Below, piece after piece: positions 43,059 to 53,670 of a stretch of DNA of 64,000 bases; within the stretch, counting starts at the first letter, position 1; each line of letters begins with the position of its first letter. A program made the translations under genes and the position numbers. Under the pieces are notes generated by a model. The model searched no databases and was not told the DNA's origin. It saw only the letters and a list, made by a program, of their open reading frames with translations. Origin of the DNA: Streptomyces xanthophaeus (lineage in GTDB: Bacteria > Actinomycetota > Actinomycetes > Streptomycetales > Streptomycetaceae). The DNA lies in NCBI RefSeq assembly GCF_000725805.1, contig NZ_JOFT01000036.1, positions 1 through 64,000 on the forward strand. Reading direction: 5' to 3'.

Positions 43059-43204
43059 ATGGGAAGGGCGGGTGCAGGAGCGGTATGGATCGGACGCCAC
43101 ACGGGTGAATCACCGGCCCGCCAGCACCCCCGTGCGCCCGCCGGGCGCGGGGGCTCGGCATCGTGGCCGCGGACCCGTACAGCCGCCCCCCACCGGAGGA
43201 CCTC

Positions 43205-43993
43205 ATGCTCGGCACCGACTTCCGCACCGGATCACCCAACTGGCTCGACCTCGGCAGCCCCGACACGGAGGCCGCCGCGCGGTTCTACGGGGCCGTATTC
43301 GGGTGGGAGTTCGTCTCCGCGGGACCCGAGGCGGGCGGGTACGGCTTCTTCCGGTTCCAGGGGAAGACCGTCGCCGCCCTCGGCCCGCTCACCGAGGAGG
43401 GCGCGAGGTCCGCCTGGATGCTGCACTTCATGAGCTCCGACATCCAGGCCACCACCGAGGCCGTCAGGGCGGGCGGCGGCGCCGTCCGGATGGAGCCCAT
43501 GGACGTCATGGGCGAGGGATGGCTGGCCCAGTACACCGACCCGCAGGGCGCCGAGTTCGCCTCCTGGCAGCCCGGCAACACCGCCGGACTGGGGCTGGCC
43601 TCCGCCGACAACTCGCTGGTGTGGGCCGAGCTCCACGTACCGGACCCCCTCGCCGCCATCGGCTTCTACCGCGGGGTGTTCGGCTGGCGGCACGCCGAGA
43701 TGCAGGCCCCCGGGATGACCTACCGCGTCCTGAGCATCGCCGACGGGGACCAGGAGGACGGCTCCTTCGGCGGGGTCGCGCCCCTGGGCGAGGGCGCGGG
43801 TGACGGTCAGGAGGCCCGCTGGGTGCCGTACTTCAGCGTCGCGGACGTCGACGCCACCACCGCTGCGGCCGAGCAGGGCGGCGGGTCGGTGCTCATGCCG
43901 GGCGCGGACGTGCCGCAGGTCGGGCGGATCGCGTGGCTGACGGACCCGGCCGGAGCCGTGTTCGCGCTGCTGACGCCCGACCCCCGGATGTAG
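43205..43993 (+). CDS. VOC-fold (glyoxalase/bleomycin-resistance) protein, two-domain
   Basis: A 262-residue protein of two glyoxalase-like halves: SPNWLDLGSPDTEAAARFYGAVFGWEF and SLVWAELHVPDPLAAIGFYRGVFGW. It resembles streptomycete hydroxylase or CFP-30B-type VOC proteins. The second half keeps an E/H pattern for metal, but catalysis cannot be asserted. ATG 43205 is chosen with GGAGGACC upstream. It is divergent from the flavin reductase gene and could share operator D at a distance. A paralog stands upstream of afsK at 59.2 kb. Confidence 0.8.
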   Translation: MLGTDFRTGSPNWLDLGSPDTEAAARFYGAVFGWEFVSAGPEAGGYGFFRFQGKTVAALGPLTEEGARSAWMLHFMSSDIQATTEAVRAGGGAVRMEPMDVMGEGWLAQYTDPQGAEFASWQPGNTAGLGLASADNSLVWAELHVPDPLAAIGFYRGVFGWRHAEMQAPGMTYRVLSIADGDQEDGSFGGVAPLGEGAGDGQEARWVPYFSVADVDATTAAAEQGGGSVLMPGADVPQVGRIAWLTDPAGAVFALLTPDPRM

Positions 43994-44046
43994 GACGGGG
44001 CTCCGGTCGGAACCGGGCCGGCGGGCCGCCTGGCCGCCGCGGCCGG

Positions 44047-44847
44047 TCAGCGGCCGAGGTACTTGGGCGTGCGCCGCTCCACGAAGCTGGCCACGCCCTC
44101 GTTCGCGTCGGCGGTGGTCATGTTGATCTCCTGAGCGGTGGCCTCGGCGGCCAGTGCGGCCGCCCGGTCACCGTCCAGCGAGGCGTTGACCAGCTGCTTC
44201 GCCAGGGCCAGCGCCCGGGTCGGGCCCTGCGCGAGGCGCTCGGCCCACTCCCGGGCTGCCGCCTCCAGATCCTCGGCCGGCACGACCCGGTTCACCAGGC
44301 CCAGGCGTTCGGCCTCCGCCGCCGGGACGGCGTCGCCGAAGAACATCAGCTCCTTGGCCTTCTGCGGGCCGACCAGCCGGGGGAGCAGGTAGGCGCCGCC
44401 GCCGTCCGGCACCAGGCCGCGGCGCACGAACACCTCGATGAACCGGGCCGGTTCGGCGGCGATCACCAGGTCGCAGGCGAGCGCGAGATGGGCGCCGATG
44501 CCGGCAGCCGTGCCGTTGACGGCGGCCAGCACCGGCTTCTCGCAGTCGAGCACGGCCGTGATCAGCCGCTGCGCGCCGAGCCGGATCATGCGGGCCACGT
44601 CGCCCGCGACCCTCTCGCCCGTGGCGGGCGCACCGCGCAGGTCGGCGCCCGCGCAGAAGCCCTTGCCGGTGGCGGTGATGACGACGGCCCGTACGGCGGG
44701 GTCGGCGGAGGCCTCGGTGAGCAGGGCGATGACGCGCTCGCGCTGGTCCCAGGTGACGGCGTTCATGGCCTCGGGACGGTTGAGGGTGATCCAGGAGACG
44801 CCGTTCTCCGTGCGGTGGAGGACTTCGTCCTCGGGGGCGCTGGCCAT
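44047..44847 (-). CDS. Enoyl-CoA hydratase/isomerase family protein (crotonase)
   Basis: A 266-residue crotonase. Oxyanion-hole segments are GKGFCAGADLRG and AAVNGTAAGIGAHLALACD. At the two catalytic positions of classical crotonase the first Glu is replaced (GIGAHLAL) and the second is Asp (RGLVPDGGGAYLLPRLVG). This points to an isomerase, or a hydratase with altered chemistry. It has no operator directly upstream; a repeat-rich gap separates it from the NDP-forming CoA ligase gene. Confidence 0.85.
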   Translation of the reverse strand: MASAPEDEVLHRTENGVSWITLNRPEAMNAVTWDQRERVIALLTEASADPAVRAVVITATGKGFCAGADLRGAPATGERVAGDVARMIRLGAQRLITAVLDCEKPVLAAVNGTAAGIGAHLALACDLVIAAEPARFIEVFVRRGLVPDGGGAYLLPRLVGPQKAKELMFFGDAVPAAEAERLGLVNRVVPAEDLEAAAREWAERLAQGPTRALALAKQLVNASLDGDRAAALAAEATAQEINMTTADANEGVASFVERRTPKYLGR

Positions 44848-44875
44848 GCGGTGGACTCCCGTTCGGGGGTGGCGG

Positions 44876-44918
44876 GTTGGGGCTGCGGGCTGCGGGCTGC
44901 GGGCTGCGGGCTGTGGGT
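44876..44918. repeat. Tandem GGGCTGC heptamers
   Basis: Five or six consecutive 7-bp units, the last degenerate (GGGCTGTG). A simple-sequence tract likely to vary in copy number. Confidence 0.85.
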
Positions 44919-45096
44919 TGCGCGGGCGGGTGCGGGACGGTGGGCGGGTGCGGGTGTGCCGCTGCGCGGAGCAGGTCCCCGCCCCGCCCTTTCTCCGTTT
45001 CCCGGGGCTCCGCCCCGGACCCCGGGCGGGACCGGGAAGCCCGACGCCTCCGGCGTGGGCCAGGGGGATGGGCCGCCCTGCGCCCCCGCCCCGCCC

Positions 45097-45380
45097 CCGG
45101 CGGGGCCGGAAAGGTGGTCTGGGACCTGGCCCCCGGCCTGCCCCCCGGCGGGGCCGGAAGGGCGGCCTGTGGCCTGAGCCCCGGCCTGCCCCCCCGGCAG
45201 GGTCGGAAAGCTGCCTGGGACCTGGCGCTCGGCCTGCCTACCGGCGGTGCCGGGAGGGCGGCCTGGGGCCTGAGCCCCGGCCTGCCCCCCCCGGCAGGGT
45301 CGGAAAGCTGCCTGGGACCTGGCGCTCGGCCTGCCTACCGGCGGTGCCGGGAGGGCGGCCCGGGCCCTCGGTCCCGCCCC
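45097..45380. repeat. Tandem ~48/97-bp GC-rich repeats
   Basis: A 97-bp unit starting GGCAGGGTCGGAAAGCTGCC occurs at 45196-45292 and again, partly, from 45293. Each is made of two related ~48-bp half-units (GGCxGGGxCGGAA...GGCCTGCC), and two degenerate half-units lie upstream from about 45097. The repeats run up to the end of the NDP-forming CoA-ligase gene. Confidence 0.8.
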
Positions 45381-45412
45381 CCGGCGGGGTCAGGAGGCGG
45401 GCCTGGGTGGGG

Positions 45413-47647
45413 TCAGCGGCAGATGGCCAGGGCGTCCAGGGCTACCGCCCCCTGGCCGCGGGGGAGGACCATCAGGGGGTTGATGTCCAGTTCGGAGAGT
45501 TCGTCGCCCAGTTCCAGGGCCATGCGCTGGACCCGGAGGATCACCTCCACCAGGGCGTCGACATCGGCCGGGGGTGCGCCTCGCACGCCCTCCAGGAGGG
45601 CGTGCCCGCGCAGTTCGGTGAGCATCGTCCGCGCCTGGTCCTCGCCGAACGGCGGCACGCGGACCGCCGCGTCGTGCAGGACCTCCACGAGGACCCCGCC
45701 GAGGCCGACCGTCACGGTGGGGCCGAAGAGGTCGTCCTGGGTGACGCCGACGACCATCTCCACGCCCCGTTCGACCATCTGGCAGACGAGGACGCCGTCG
45801 AGCGGGACGTTCTCGTAGCGGGCGATGTCGGTCAGCTCCCGGTACGCGTCGCGGATCTGGCTGGCGGAGGTCAGGCCGATCTTCACCAGGCCCAGCTCCG
45901 TCTTGTGCGCGAGCTGCGGCCCGGAGGCCTTCATCACCACCGGGTAGCCGACCAGCCCGGCGGCGCGGACGGCGGCCGCCGCGCTGGTGACGAGCTGTTC
46001 CCGGGGGACCCGGATGCCGTAGGCGCGCAGCAGCTGCTTCGCCGCGTGCTCGCTGAGCTGCTGGCCGGGGCGCATCAGGGCCTGGGCCTTGCGGTAGGAG
46101 GGCGAGGGGGTTCGGGGTGCGTCCTCGAAGGGGGAGCGGTAGCCGGTGGTGAAGCGGTGGTGGCCGAGGTAGGCCCGTACGGCGGTGATGCAGTTGCCGA
46201 AGGTGCGGAAGGTGGCGACCCGGGAGGAGCCCAGCAGGGTGGTGCGGTAGGCCTCCTCGGTGCCGACGGGGGAGCCCCATATGACGCAGATGAGCTTGTC
46301 GGTCTGCTCGGCCGCGTCCACGAGGTCCTGGGCCAGCTTGTCGCTCATCGGGGGGAAGGGGCCGGTGATGGGACAGATCAGGACGCCGACGGCCGGGTCG
46401 GCCAGGATCGCGTCGATGATCTTGCGGCCGCGCCAGTCGCCGACCGGGTGGCCGCCGTTGTCGACGGGGTTGGCGACGTTGAGGTAGCCGGGGATCCACT
46501 GGTGGAGTTCTTGCTGCTTGGCCTCGGAGAGGGTGGGCAGGGTGAGGCCCGCCTCGGTGGCCAGGTCGGAGAAGTGGGCTCCGGTGCCGCCGGAGATGGA
46601 GTAGACGACGACCCCTTCGGCCTGGGGCCGGCGGGCCCGGGCGAGCAGGGCGGCGGTGTCCTGGAGTTCGTCGAGACCGTCGACGCGGATGACGCCGAAC
46701 TGCCGCATGGCGGCGTCCACGACGGTGTCGGCGCCGGTCAGCTTCCCGGTGTGGGAGGCGGCCATGCGGGCGCCGGTCTCGGTGCGGCCCACCTTGACGG
46801 CGACCACGGGGACCCCGGCCCGCGCCGCCCGGTCGGCGGCGAGCAGGAAGGACCGGCCGTCCTTGAGGCCCTCCACGTAGCAGGCGATCGCCCCGACCTC
46901 GGGCTGTCCGGCGAAGTAGGAGATGAAGTCGGAGGTCTCCAGGTCGGCCTCGTTGCCGGTCGGCGCCCAGTGGGAGAGCCGGATCCCCAGCTCCTGGAGG
47001 GTGTAGACGGGGCGGCCCTGGTGGCCGGACTGGGTGATCAGGGCGATGGCCGGGCCGTCGAGGTCGTCGCGGAACTCCTGGAAGGCGTTGAGGTTCGTGT
47101 TGGGGCCCAGCAGGCGCAGCCCCGAGCGGCCGACGGCGGCGGCGAGCCGGGCCTGGGCGGCGGCGCCCTCGTCGCCGGTCTCGGCGAAGCCGGAGGCGAA
47201 GGCGACGGCGAACTTCACCTTCATCTCGGCCAGTTCCTCGATGACGGGGAGCGGGTCGGCGACGAGGAGGACCGCGAGGTCCACCTCCTCGGGCAGGTCG
47301 CTCACGCGCGGCGCGCAGGGCAGGCCGAAGACGGACTCGCGGGTCGGGTGCACCGGGTGGATCCGCGCGCCGACGCGCTCCGCCCAGGCGATGAGCTGGC
47401 GGGTGATGCCGGTGTTCGGTCTGCCCTCGGCGTCGGAGGCGCCGACGACGGCCACCGACTCGGGCCGGAAGAACCGGTCCAGGTCGGGGACGTCGGAGTG
47501 CAGGGGCCGTCCGCTCACGTCCAGCGGGACCGCGTCCTCGGTGGACGGTGCCGCCGTGGAGTGGACCGCCGTCCTGGGGGACTCCCCGCAGGCCTCGACG
47601 CGTGCGCGGAAGTCGGTGGTGAGGGTGCCGTGAGTAGATCCAAGCAT
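45413..47647 (-). CDS. NDP-forming acyl-CoA synthetase (acetate--CoA ligase ADP-forming type)
   Basis: A 744-residue fused alpha-beta protein. The N-terminal CoA-binding Rossmann domain (FFRPESVAVVGASDAEGR) and succinyl-CoA synthetase-like domains carry the catalytic His in AASHTGKLTGAD. The C-terminal ATP-grasp part contains GYPVVMKASGPQLAHKTELGLVKIGL. It may interconvert acyl-CoA and free acid with ATP/ADP, or be a related acyltransferase-type homologue. Two tandem operators (E and F) lie 47 and 71 bases upstream. Confidence 0.85.
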   Translation of the reverse strand: MLGSTHGTLTTDFRARVEACGESPRTAVHSTAAPSTEDAVPLDVSGRPLHSDVPDLDRFFRPESVAVVGASDAEGRPNTGITRQLIAWAERVGARIHPVHPTRESVFGLPCAPRVSDLPEEVDLAVLLVADPLPVIEELAEMKVKFAVAFASGFAETGDEGAAAQARLAAAVGRSGLRLLGPNTNLNAFQEFRDDLDGPAIALITQSGHQGRPVYTLQELGIRLSHWAPTGNEADLETSDFISYFAGQPEVGAIACYVEGLKDGRSFLLAADRAARAGVPVVAVKVGRTETGARMAASHTGKLTGADTVVDAAMRQFGVIRVDGLDELQDTAALLARARRPQAEGVVVYSISGGTGAHFSDLATEAGLTLPTLSEAKQQELHQWIPGYLNVANPVDNGGHPVGDWRGRKIIDAILADPAVGVLICPITGPFPPMSDKLAQDLVDAAEQTDKLICVIWGSPVGTEEAYRTTLLGSSRVATFRTFGNCITAVRAYLGHHRFTTGYRSPFEDAPRTPSPSYRKAQALMRPGQQLSEHAAKQLLRAYGIRVPREQLVTSAAAAVRAAGLVGYPVVMKASGPQLAHKTELGLVKIGLTSASQIRDAYRELTDIARYENVPLDGVLVCQMVERGVEMVVGVTQDDLFGPTVTVGLGGVLVEVLHDAAVRVPPFGEDQARTMLTELRGHALLEGVRGAPPADVDALVEVILRVQRMALELGDELSELDINPLMVLPRGQGAVALDALAICR

Positions 47648-47693
47648 CGTTCCGCCCGCTCCTGCTCGATGAACATCGATGGAACCTCAATAA

Positions 47694-47708
47694 CTGACGT
47701 GTAGTCAG
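47694..47708. promoter_or_regulatory. Operator E: CTGACGTGTAGTCAG
   Basis: The 15-bp palindrome family with one changed position, 47 bases upstream of the NDP-forming CoA-ligase start (minus strand). Its centre is 24 bases from operator F. Confidence 0.76.
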
Positions 47709-47717
47709 ATTACTGAA

Positions 47718-47732
47718 CTGACGTGCCGTCAG
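47718..47732. promoter_or_regulatory. Operator F: CTGACGTGCCGTCAG
   Basis: A match at every fixed position of CTGACGNNNCGTCAG. Tandem with operator E, the only double site seen in the window. Confidence 0.8.
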
Positions 47733-47813
47733 GAACAGGGCTGCGCAGGAAAGCTGGTGGAGGAGATGTGGTGAACGGTGTCAGATTCCCGCCGCGAGGG
47801 TCCAGAGCGCCCT

Positions 47814-48992
47814 TCAGGCCAGGTCGCGCAGCCGGCGGGACACCGCCTCGGCGATCTTCCCGGCGTCCCGGGCCAGCTCCCGCAGCATGCCGCTGATGGG
47901 GTTGGTGAAGCCGGTGAAGTACAGGCCGGGAGCCTGGGCGCAGGTGCGCGCACCGTGCGTACGGGGCCGCCCGCGCTCGTCGAGAACGCCGAGGTCACCG
48001 ACCAGCCCCTCCAGGGCGCGCCGGTATCCGGTGGCCGCGATCACTGCGTCCGGGGTGATCCGCGAGCCGTCCGCCAGGACCACCTCGGCGCCCTCGAAGG
48101 ATGCGACCGCGGCCACCGGCTCGACCTTGCCGCTGCGGACCGCATCGATCAGGCCGACGTCCTGCACGGGGATGGCCCCCTGCCGGGCCCTGCTGTACAG
48201 GCCGCTCTGCGGGCGCGGGAGCCCGTACGCCGACAGGTCCGGGACCGAGGCCTTCGCGACGAGCGCCCCCAGCCGGTCCACGAGCCGTACGGGCAGCCGC
48301 CGCACGAGGATCCCGGTGCGCTGGGCGGGCCAGCCCGCGGTGGAGCGGCGCACGATGTGCGGGGCGGTGCGCACGGCGAGGCGGACCCGCGCGGCCCCGC
48401 CCTCGACGAGGTCGACGGCTATCTCGGCGCCGGTGTTCCCCACGCCGACGACCAGGACGTCCTGGCCCGCGTACGGCCCGGGGGCGCGGTAGTCGGCGGC
48501 GTGCAGCAGCCGTCCGGTGTACGCCTCGCGGCCCGGCCAGTCGGGCAGGGCGGGGGTGTGGTTGAAGCCGGTGGCGACGACGACGGCTCCGGCCGACAGC
48601 ACCCGGCCGCCGGTGGCGTGCAGGGTCCAGCCGCCGCCTTCGGCCGCGGGCTCGATCCGGGTCACCTCGACGCCCGTGACGAGCTCCAGCTCGTGGAACT
48701 CGGCGTACTTCTCCAGGTACCGCACCAGGTCGTCGCGGGAGACCCAGCGTCCGAAGCGCCGCGGTACGGCCAGGCCCGGGAGGGCGGACAGGCGGCGCGT
48801 GGTGTGCAGGTGGAGCCGGTCGTAGTGGCGGCGCCAGGAGGCACCGACCGCGTCGGACTTCTCCACGACCACCGCGCGGATCCCGCGGGAGCGCAGTTCG
48901 GCGGCCACGGCGAGGCCGCCGGGGCCCGCTCCGATGACGTACACGGGGCGGGGCTGGGTGGTCAGATCAGGTGCTGCGGGGACTGCGGGCAT
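47814..48992 (-). CDS. FAD-dependent monooxygenase-like oxidoreductase (FMO/YUCCA type)
   Basis: About 392 residues from ATG 48992. Two dinucleotide-binding motifs are present: VYVIGAGPGGLAVAAELRSRG for FAD and VLVVGVGNTGAEIAVDLVEGG for NADPH. Between them lies YTGRLLHAADYR, matching the FMO fingerprint FxGxxxHxxxY/W with Tyr for Phe. It probably hydroxylates or oxygenates a small substrate with NADPH. The start is unsure (no clear ribosome site). The nearest operator of the set (G) is ~170 bases upstream and closer to the divergent DoxX gene. Confidence 0.8.
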   Translation of the reverse strand: MPAVPAAPDLTTQPRPVYVIGAGPGGLAVAAELRSRGIRAVVVEKSDAVGASWRRHYDRLHLHTTRRLSALPGLAVPRRFGRWVSRDDLVRYLEKYAEFHELELVTGVEVTRIEPAAEGGGWTLHATGGRVLSAGAVVVATGFNHTPALPDWPGREAYTGRLLHAADYRAPGPYAGQDVLVVGVGNTGAEIAVDLVEGGAARVRLAVRTAPHIVRRSTAGWPAQRTGILVRRLPVRLVDRLGALVAKASVPDLSAYGLPRPQSGLYSRARQGAIPVQDVGLIDAVRSGKVEPVAAVASFEGAEVVLADGSRITPDAVIAATGYRRALEGLVGDLGVLDERGRPRTHGARTCAQAPGLYFTGFTNPISGMLRELARDAGKIAEAVSRRLRDLA

Positions 48993-49163
48993 GAGGTGTG
49001 ATCGTATCGCCACGCAGCGTTGATGGGTCTCGGTCAAGGAGGGAATCGATTGCGGATCGATCACGGCGGCGGGGCGGGGGGCGGGGCAGCTGCGGGGCTC
49101 GGGCGGCGGGGCTGCCGCGCCGTGGCCGCCGGGGCCTTGCGCGATCGCCGCGGATCCGCTGAA

Positions 49164-49178
49164 CTGACGTACCGTCAG
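49164..49178. promoter_or_regulatory. Operator G: CTGACGTACCGTCAG
   Basis: A match at every fixed position of CTGACGNNNCGTCAG, 30 bases before the DoxX-family ATG. It might also affect the divergent monooxygenase gene. Confidence 0.8.
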
Positions 49179-49207
49179 ATCAATGGTGCGAGGGGTGGAG
49201 GCTGCAG

Positions 49208-49660
49208 ATGCAGACCGTCTGGCTCAGCGGGGCCGAATGGCTCGCCGTGCTCCGGATAGGCCTCGGCCTGTGGTGGCTGGAGAGCTGGCGGCACAAGGAC
49301 AGGAAGGGCTGGTTCGAACGCGGCACCGGCATCGCCTGGGCCGCGGACGTCGCGGGCAAGCACCGCTGGTCCTTCGTCAAGGGCGGCTTCGAGAAGGTCG
49401 TCCAGCCGCGCCCCAAGCTGATGGCCTACGTCGTGGTCTACGCCGAACTCGCCCTCGGACTCGGCCTGGTGCTCGGCTTCCTGACCCCGGTCGCCCTGAT
49501 CGGCGGGCTGCTGCTCAACCTGCTCTACCTCGTGCTGATGATCCACGACTGGGCCGAGCAGGGCCAGAACGCGATGATGGCGCTCATCTCCCTCGTCGCG
49601 CTCCTCGCCATGAGCTGGCAGACCTGGTCCCTCGACGCGTCGATCGGACTCTTCCTGTGA
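49208..49660 (+). CDS. DoxX-family membrane protein
   Basis: A 150-residue protein with about four membrane helices (EWLAVLRIGLGLWWLESW, LMAYVVVYAELALGLGLVLGF, VALIGGLLLNLLYLVLMI, MMALISLVALLAMSW). The pattern fits DoxX/DoxD-like quinone-interacting proteins found near oxidoreductases. ATG 49208 has GTGGAGG upstream. It overlaps the OB-fold protein gene by 4 bases, and operator G controls the pair. Confidence 0.8.
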   Translation: MQTVWLSGAEWLAVLRIGLGLWWLESWRHKDRKGWFERGTGIAWAADVAGKHRWSFVKGGFEKVVQPRPKLMAYVVVYAELALGLGLVLGFLTPVALIGGLLLNLLYLVLMIHDWAEQGQNAMMALISLVALLAMSWQTWSLDASIGLFL

Positions 49661-50091
49661 CCCCGCCGCCGGACACCGCCCGCTTCGACCTCCCCGAGAC
49701 GGACGATTTCACCCGCCCGTACTGGGACGCGGCCGCCGAGGGCCGCCTCCTGCTGCGCCGCTGCGCCGACTGCGGTCGGGCGCACCACTACCCGCGGGAG
49801 TTCTGCCCGTCCTGCTGGGCCGGGGAGGACCGCGTCACCTGGGAGCCGGCGAGCGGCCGGGCGACCCTCTACACCTGGTCGGTCATCCACCGCAACGACC
49901 TCCCGCCCTTCGGGGCGCGCGTCCCGTACACGGCGGCGGTGGTCGACCTGGCGGAGGGGCCGCGGATGATGACCGAGGTCGTCGACTGCGCGCCGGGGGA
50001 CCTGCGGATCGGGATGGAGCTGGAGGTCACCTTCCGGGAAGCGGCGGACGGCGTGGCCGTGGCGGTGTTCCGCCCGCCGGTTCCGCAGTGA
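49657..50091 (+). CDS. Zinc-ribbon/OB-fold protein (DUF35 type), thiolase partner
   Basis: A 144-residue protein with an N-terminal helix, a four-Cys rubredoxin-like zinc ribbon (CADCGRAHHYPREFCPSC) and an OB-fold (ATLYTWSVIHRN, YTAAVVDLAEGPRMMTEV). DUF35 proteins bind acyl-CoA and form obligate complexes with thiolases or aldolases such as Ltp2. The likely partner is the thiolase-fold protein at 55.0-56.2 kb, whose gene has the same operator. GTG 49657 overlaps the DoxX stop. Confidence 0.85.
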   Translation: MTPPPDTARFDLPETDDFTRPYWDAAAEGRLLLRRCADCGRAHHYPREFCPSCWAGEDRVTWEPASGRATLYTWSVIHRNDLPPFGARVPYTAAVVDLAEGPRMMTEVVDCAPGDLRIGMELEVTFREAADGVAVAVFRPPVPQ

Positions 50092-50157
50092 ACGAGGCCG
50101 CAGGGGCAGTGGCGTAGGTCACGTGCAACGCCCGGGCGCCTGCGGACACTACCCGGT

Positions 50158-50724
50158 GTGGACCACCAACTGTTCGCGGACATCTACGACGCACACGCCC
50201 GGGCGGTGTACGCGCACGCCGTCCGGATGACCGCCGACCGGGCCGGGGCGGAGGACGTCGTCTCCCTCACCTTCCTCCAGGCGTGGCGGCTCCGCGACAC
50301 GCTCGACTCCGTCACCAGCCACCGGGCGTGGCTCCTCGGGATCGCGACGAACGTCATGCGCAACACCCGCAGGACGGCGCGCCGTCACCGGGACGCGATG
50401 ACCCGCCTCCCGCCGCCCGAAGCCGTGCCCGACCCCGCGGACGCCGTCGTGTCCCGGCTCGCCGACGCGGCGCAGGCCGCCGCGGCCCTCGCCGTGCTGG
50501 ACCGGCTGCGGCGCGCCGACCGCGAAGCCCTCCTGCTGCACGTGTGGTCCGGCCTCAGCCACGAGGAGGTGGCGCGGGCCTGCGGGGTGCCCGTGGGCAC
50601 CGTGCGCTCCCGCCTCTCCCGGGCCCGCGCCCGCCTGCGCCGGCTCACGGACGCCCGCCTCGCGCAGCCCCCAGCCCCCGGACGCCTGCCCGTGTCCCCC
50701 GCCGCACGGGAGGGAAACCTGTGA
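50158..50724 (+). CDS. ECF RNA polymerase sigma factor
   Basis: A 188-residue ECF sigma factor with region 2 (FADIYDAHARAVYAHAVRMTADRAGAEDVVSLTFLQAWR) and region 4 (LSHEEVARACGVPVGTVRSRLSRARARL). GTG 50158 has no convincing ribosome site, and the transcript may begin close to it. The stop overlaps the start of the membrane-anchored partner gene by 4 bases. No catabolic operator is present, so this pair appears to be an unrelated insertion in the region. Confidence 0.85.
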   Translation: MDHQLFADIYDAHARAVYAHAVRMTADRAGAEDVVSLTFLQAWRLRDTLDSVTSHRAWLLGIATNVMRNTRRTARRHRDAMTRLPPPEAVPDPADAVVSRLADAAQAAAALAVLDRLRRADREALLLHVWSGLSHEEVARACGVPVGTVRSRLSRARARLRRLTDARLAQPPAPGRLPVSPAAREGNL

Positions 50725-51767
50725 ACGCCGCCCGCTCCGACCACTCCGCCGACGCGGACCGCGCCGACGTACGCAGCCGGCTGCCGGGGCTCTGCGACGC
50801 GGAGCTGCCCTTCCAGGGCGAGCTCCGGATCAGGGAGCACCTGCTGAACGAGGCGCGCGCGCAGGCCCGTACGCCGGGCGCCCGTACGCCCGCGAGCCGT
50901 TGGTCCGGAGCGCGGACGCGGACCCGCCGCCCCCTGGCGCTGGCCCTCGCGGCCGGGGCCGCCACCTGCGCCCTGGCCCTGACCGTCGCCCTCCTCACGG
51001 ACGGAGGCTCCGGCGCGAAGGCACCCGCCGCCCGGAGCGAACCGGCGGCCGTGCACCTGCTGGACCGGGTGGCGCTCGCGGCGCAGGCGGAGCCCGATCC
51101 GGCCGTCCGGGACGGGCAGTTCCTCTACACGCGGACGACCGGCCACTCCACCTCCCTGTCGGAGACCGCGAACGGCGCCATGGAGGCGGCCCGCACGGAC
51201 GAATCGGCCGAGCGCTGGGTGTCCGTGGACGGGTCGGCGGGCACCCTCACGCGCACCGCGCGGGGGAGCGCGACTGTGCCCGGTGCGGGTGCGGGTGCGG
51301 GGAAGCCCGGCCTGGGCAATCCCACGTACCGCTTCCTCGCCTCCCTCCCCACGGATCCCGCCCGGCTGCTGGAGCTGATCCGGGCCGAGGCCCGCCGCGG
51401 CCATGGCGCGGGTTCGGGCTCTACCACGGGTCCCGACCAGCAGGCGTTCGTCATGATCGGTGACCTGTTGCGGACCGCGGAGGCCCCGCCCGGCGTGAGC
51501 GCCGCCCTCTACCGGGCCGCCGCCCGCATCCCCGGCGTGGTCCTGGTGCCCGAGGCGACCGACGCCGCCGGGCGGACGGGGGTGGCGGTGGCGCGGGTCC
51601 ACGACGCCGAGCGCACGGAATGGATCTTCGACAGGGACAGCCTGCGCCTGCTGGGCGAGCGCACGGTCCTCCTGGAGGACAGTGCGTGGGGGACGGCCGG
51701 TACGCCGGTGACCTCGGTGGCGGTGGTCGGCCGGGGGGTCGTGGACCGGGCCGGGCGGACCCCGTAG
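50721..51767 (+). CDS. Membrane-anchored partner of the ECF sigma factor (CU044_5270-like)
   Basis: A 348-residue protein. A cytoplasmic N-terminus of ~70 residues is followed by one membrane segment (PLALALAAGAATCALALTVALLT) and an extracellular domain of ~250 residues (QFLYTRTTGHSTSLSET, RTEWIFDRDSLRLLGER). Such proteins sit behind ECF sigma genes in actinomycetes and are presumed anti-sigma or signal-sensing partners. No zinc-finger HxxxCxxC is visible at the N-terminus. GTG 50721 overlaps the sigma stop. Confidence 0.72.
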   Translation: MNAARSDHSADADRADVRSRLPGLCDAELPFQGELRIREHLLNEARAQARTPGARTPASRWSGARTRTRRPLALALAAGAATCALALTVALLTDGGSGAKAPAARSEPAAVHLLDRVALAAQAEPDPAVRDGQFLYTRTTGHSTSLSETANGAMEAARTDESAERWVSVDGSAGTLTRTARGSATVPGAGAGAGKPGLGNPTYRFLASLPTDPARLLELIRAEARRGHGAGSGSTTGPDQQAFVMIGDLLRTAEAPPGVSAALYRAAARIPGVVLVPEATDAAGRTGVAVARVHDAERTEWIFDRDSLRLLGERTVLLEDSAWGTAGTPVTSVAVVGRGVVDRAGRTP

Positions 51768-51917
51768 CGCGGGCCGGTGCGGACCCGGGACGCGGACTGG
51801 ATTCCGGTGCCCCGCAGCTGAATTAGTCTGACCGCGTTCACAGCGATCGGTGACCAGGCTCCGCGGGGGACGCGCCCATCAGCGCGTCCGGAGCCGGTAC
51901 GAGGGGAAGCAGCACAG

Positions 51918-53648
<1,731 letters not shown>

Positions 53649-53670
53649 CGCCCCTTGCCGGTGTCCGTCG

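Larger units (their letters stand above)
44848..45412. other. Repeat-rich non-coding gap
   Basis: About 565 bases between two minus-strand genes hold a heptamer tract and a family of longer GC-rich tandem repeats, both listed separately. I see no supported gene and no operator of the catabolic set. Confidence 0.6.

Noticed and set aside
44438..47704. A very long plus-strand open frame (~1088 codons) opposite the NDP-forming CoA-ligase gene
   Set aside because: Its translation is low-complexity and shows no family motif, while the minus-strand frame has full CoA-ligase domains. Long antisense frames are normal at this GC content.
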